Origin: Cladosporium sp. IMV 00045
Taxonomy: Eukaryota; Ascomycota; Dothideomycetes; Cladosporiales; Cladosporiaceae
Reading direction: 5' to 3'
Length of the DNA stretch: 64,000 bases
Assembly: GCA_001931905.2 (NCBI GenBank)
Contig: MSJI02000846.1
Coordinates: forward strand, 1-64,000
The notes under the pieces were generated by a model, which saw only the letters and a program-made list of their open reading frames with translations, did no database searches and was not told the DNA's origin. Positions 63,462 through 64,000 of this stretch are shown here, in pieces (position 1 is the first letter of the stretch; each line of letters opens with the position of its first letter). The translations under genes were made by a program, and so were the position numbers.

Positions 63462-64000
63462 TGTGAGTGTTTGTATGAGCAATCTTTGTATAGATTGTCC
63501 AGCTATTAGAAAGTTGCAGTCAAGTGTTCAAATGGATGTTTAGCTCAAGGTACACATCTGCAAGGATGGAGTCTGAACGCTGGAGAGCTCCGAATTAAGC
63601 CCGTTTGCCGAGCAAGATCCAATGGGAGGGAACGAGGATAAAAGCAGGAGGGAGGGAGGAGGGTAAGGTAAGATGACATGTGGAAGATGCTTGTCCCTGT
63701 CAGCACCGTAATTGCTTGAGGGTTACAACAATGTTCAACGGAATTATTACTTCACGTGCGATCAAGACTGTTTACTACATGTGCCTGTCTCTTAGACATA
63801 TATCAACATTATCTGAAGAAGCTGAGATTGATCTCGAATCTCACCATGTACTGGCCCAGACCCCCGACGGCAGGTAAAGTCTGGGGTGGGGACTGGAGAG
63901 GCGTGCGGGTGGTGGGAAGCCTCTCTGAGCCCTCCTCTCGCCTTTCTTGGATCGTGGCAGTGCCAGAAGAGCGTGCGCGGTCCATTGGTTGCGTCGTATG
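63462..64000. other. Upstream region of TRS31, window end
   Basis: These 539 bases lie between the TRS31 start and the window edge. No gene was identified; the 65-codon frame at 63680-63877 has no domain. Confidence 0.5.

Noticed and set aside
1..64000. tRNA, rRNA or CRISPR array
   Set aside because: I looked for tRNA B-box-like GTTCGANTC sequences on both strands and saw none with a matching A box and arm pairing; no spaced direct repeats of CRISPR type were seen. The search was by eye and could miss a gene with an intron.

Overview
This is a window of a nuclear genome from a filamentous ascomycete (Pezizomycotina). Most genes have short GT-AG introns of about 44-71 bases with CTAAC/CTGAC-like branch sites and gene spacing of a few hundred bases. 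The gene content is typical of moulds: a Zn2Cys6 regulator, GH55 glucanase, Mub1/SamB MYND protein, Pfa5-type DHHC acyltransferase, Coq11 and DUF1769. The mix of families and the GC-rich coding regions would suit a Dothideomycete, but that placement is inference. I see no tRNA, rRNA, CRISPR array or intact transposon. A 20-N assembly gap lies at 57609-57628.

Layout, left to right. 0-10 kb: uroporphyrinogen decarboxylase and mitochondrial MutS (MSH1) are divergent, followed by an unrecognised gene, an OPA3-like protein and a polo-like kinase. 10-17.3 kb: a Zn2Cys6 regulator behind a GATA-rich upstream region, then a fungal AAA+ ATPase gene whose coding frame is interrupted by two stop codons (TGA and TAG) but is otherwise intact. 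17.3-23 kb: a divergent DUF7708-like protein lacking a visible ATG start, and a secreted GH55 exo-beta-1,3-glucanase. 23-32 kb: a CDC26-like APC/C subunit, an unrecognised protein, casein kinase 2 alpha, RNase P subunit Rpp1, a small Cys-rich two-exon protein and a DHHC palmitoyltransferase. 32-41.5 kb: a TALE homeodomain regulator sits alone between gene-free stretches of 3.8 and 4.3 kb. 41.5-51 kb: a secreted PLC-like phosphodiesterase, an FSH1-type hydrolase, COQ11, a Rossmann-fold protein, a DUF1769 protein and a small hypothetical. 51-64 kb: a CorA transporter, Mub1-like MYND protein, the assembly gap with the 3' end of CAND1, a zinc alcohol dehydrogenase, an RCH1/SLC10A7-like carrier and TRAPP subunit TRS31.

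Most genes are housekeeping and do not form a pathway cluster; several are divergent pairs sharing a promoter region (HEM12/MSH1, OPA3/PLK, CDC26/hypothetical, CKA1/RPP1, FSH1/COQ11, ADH/RCH1). The least ordinary locus is the AAA ATPase/DUF7708 divergent pair at 14.9-19.5 kb. Its three gene lesions (TAG, TGA and an ATA where a start codon might be) can each be explained by a G:C to A:T transition. It may be a recently decayed pair, or one whose expression depends on recoding or RNA editing.
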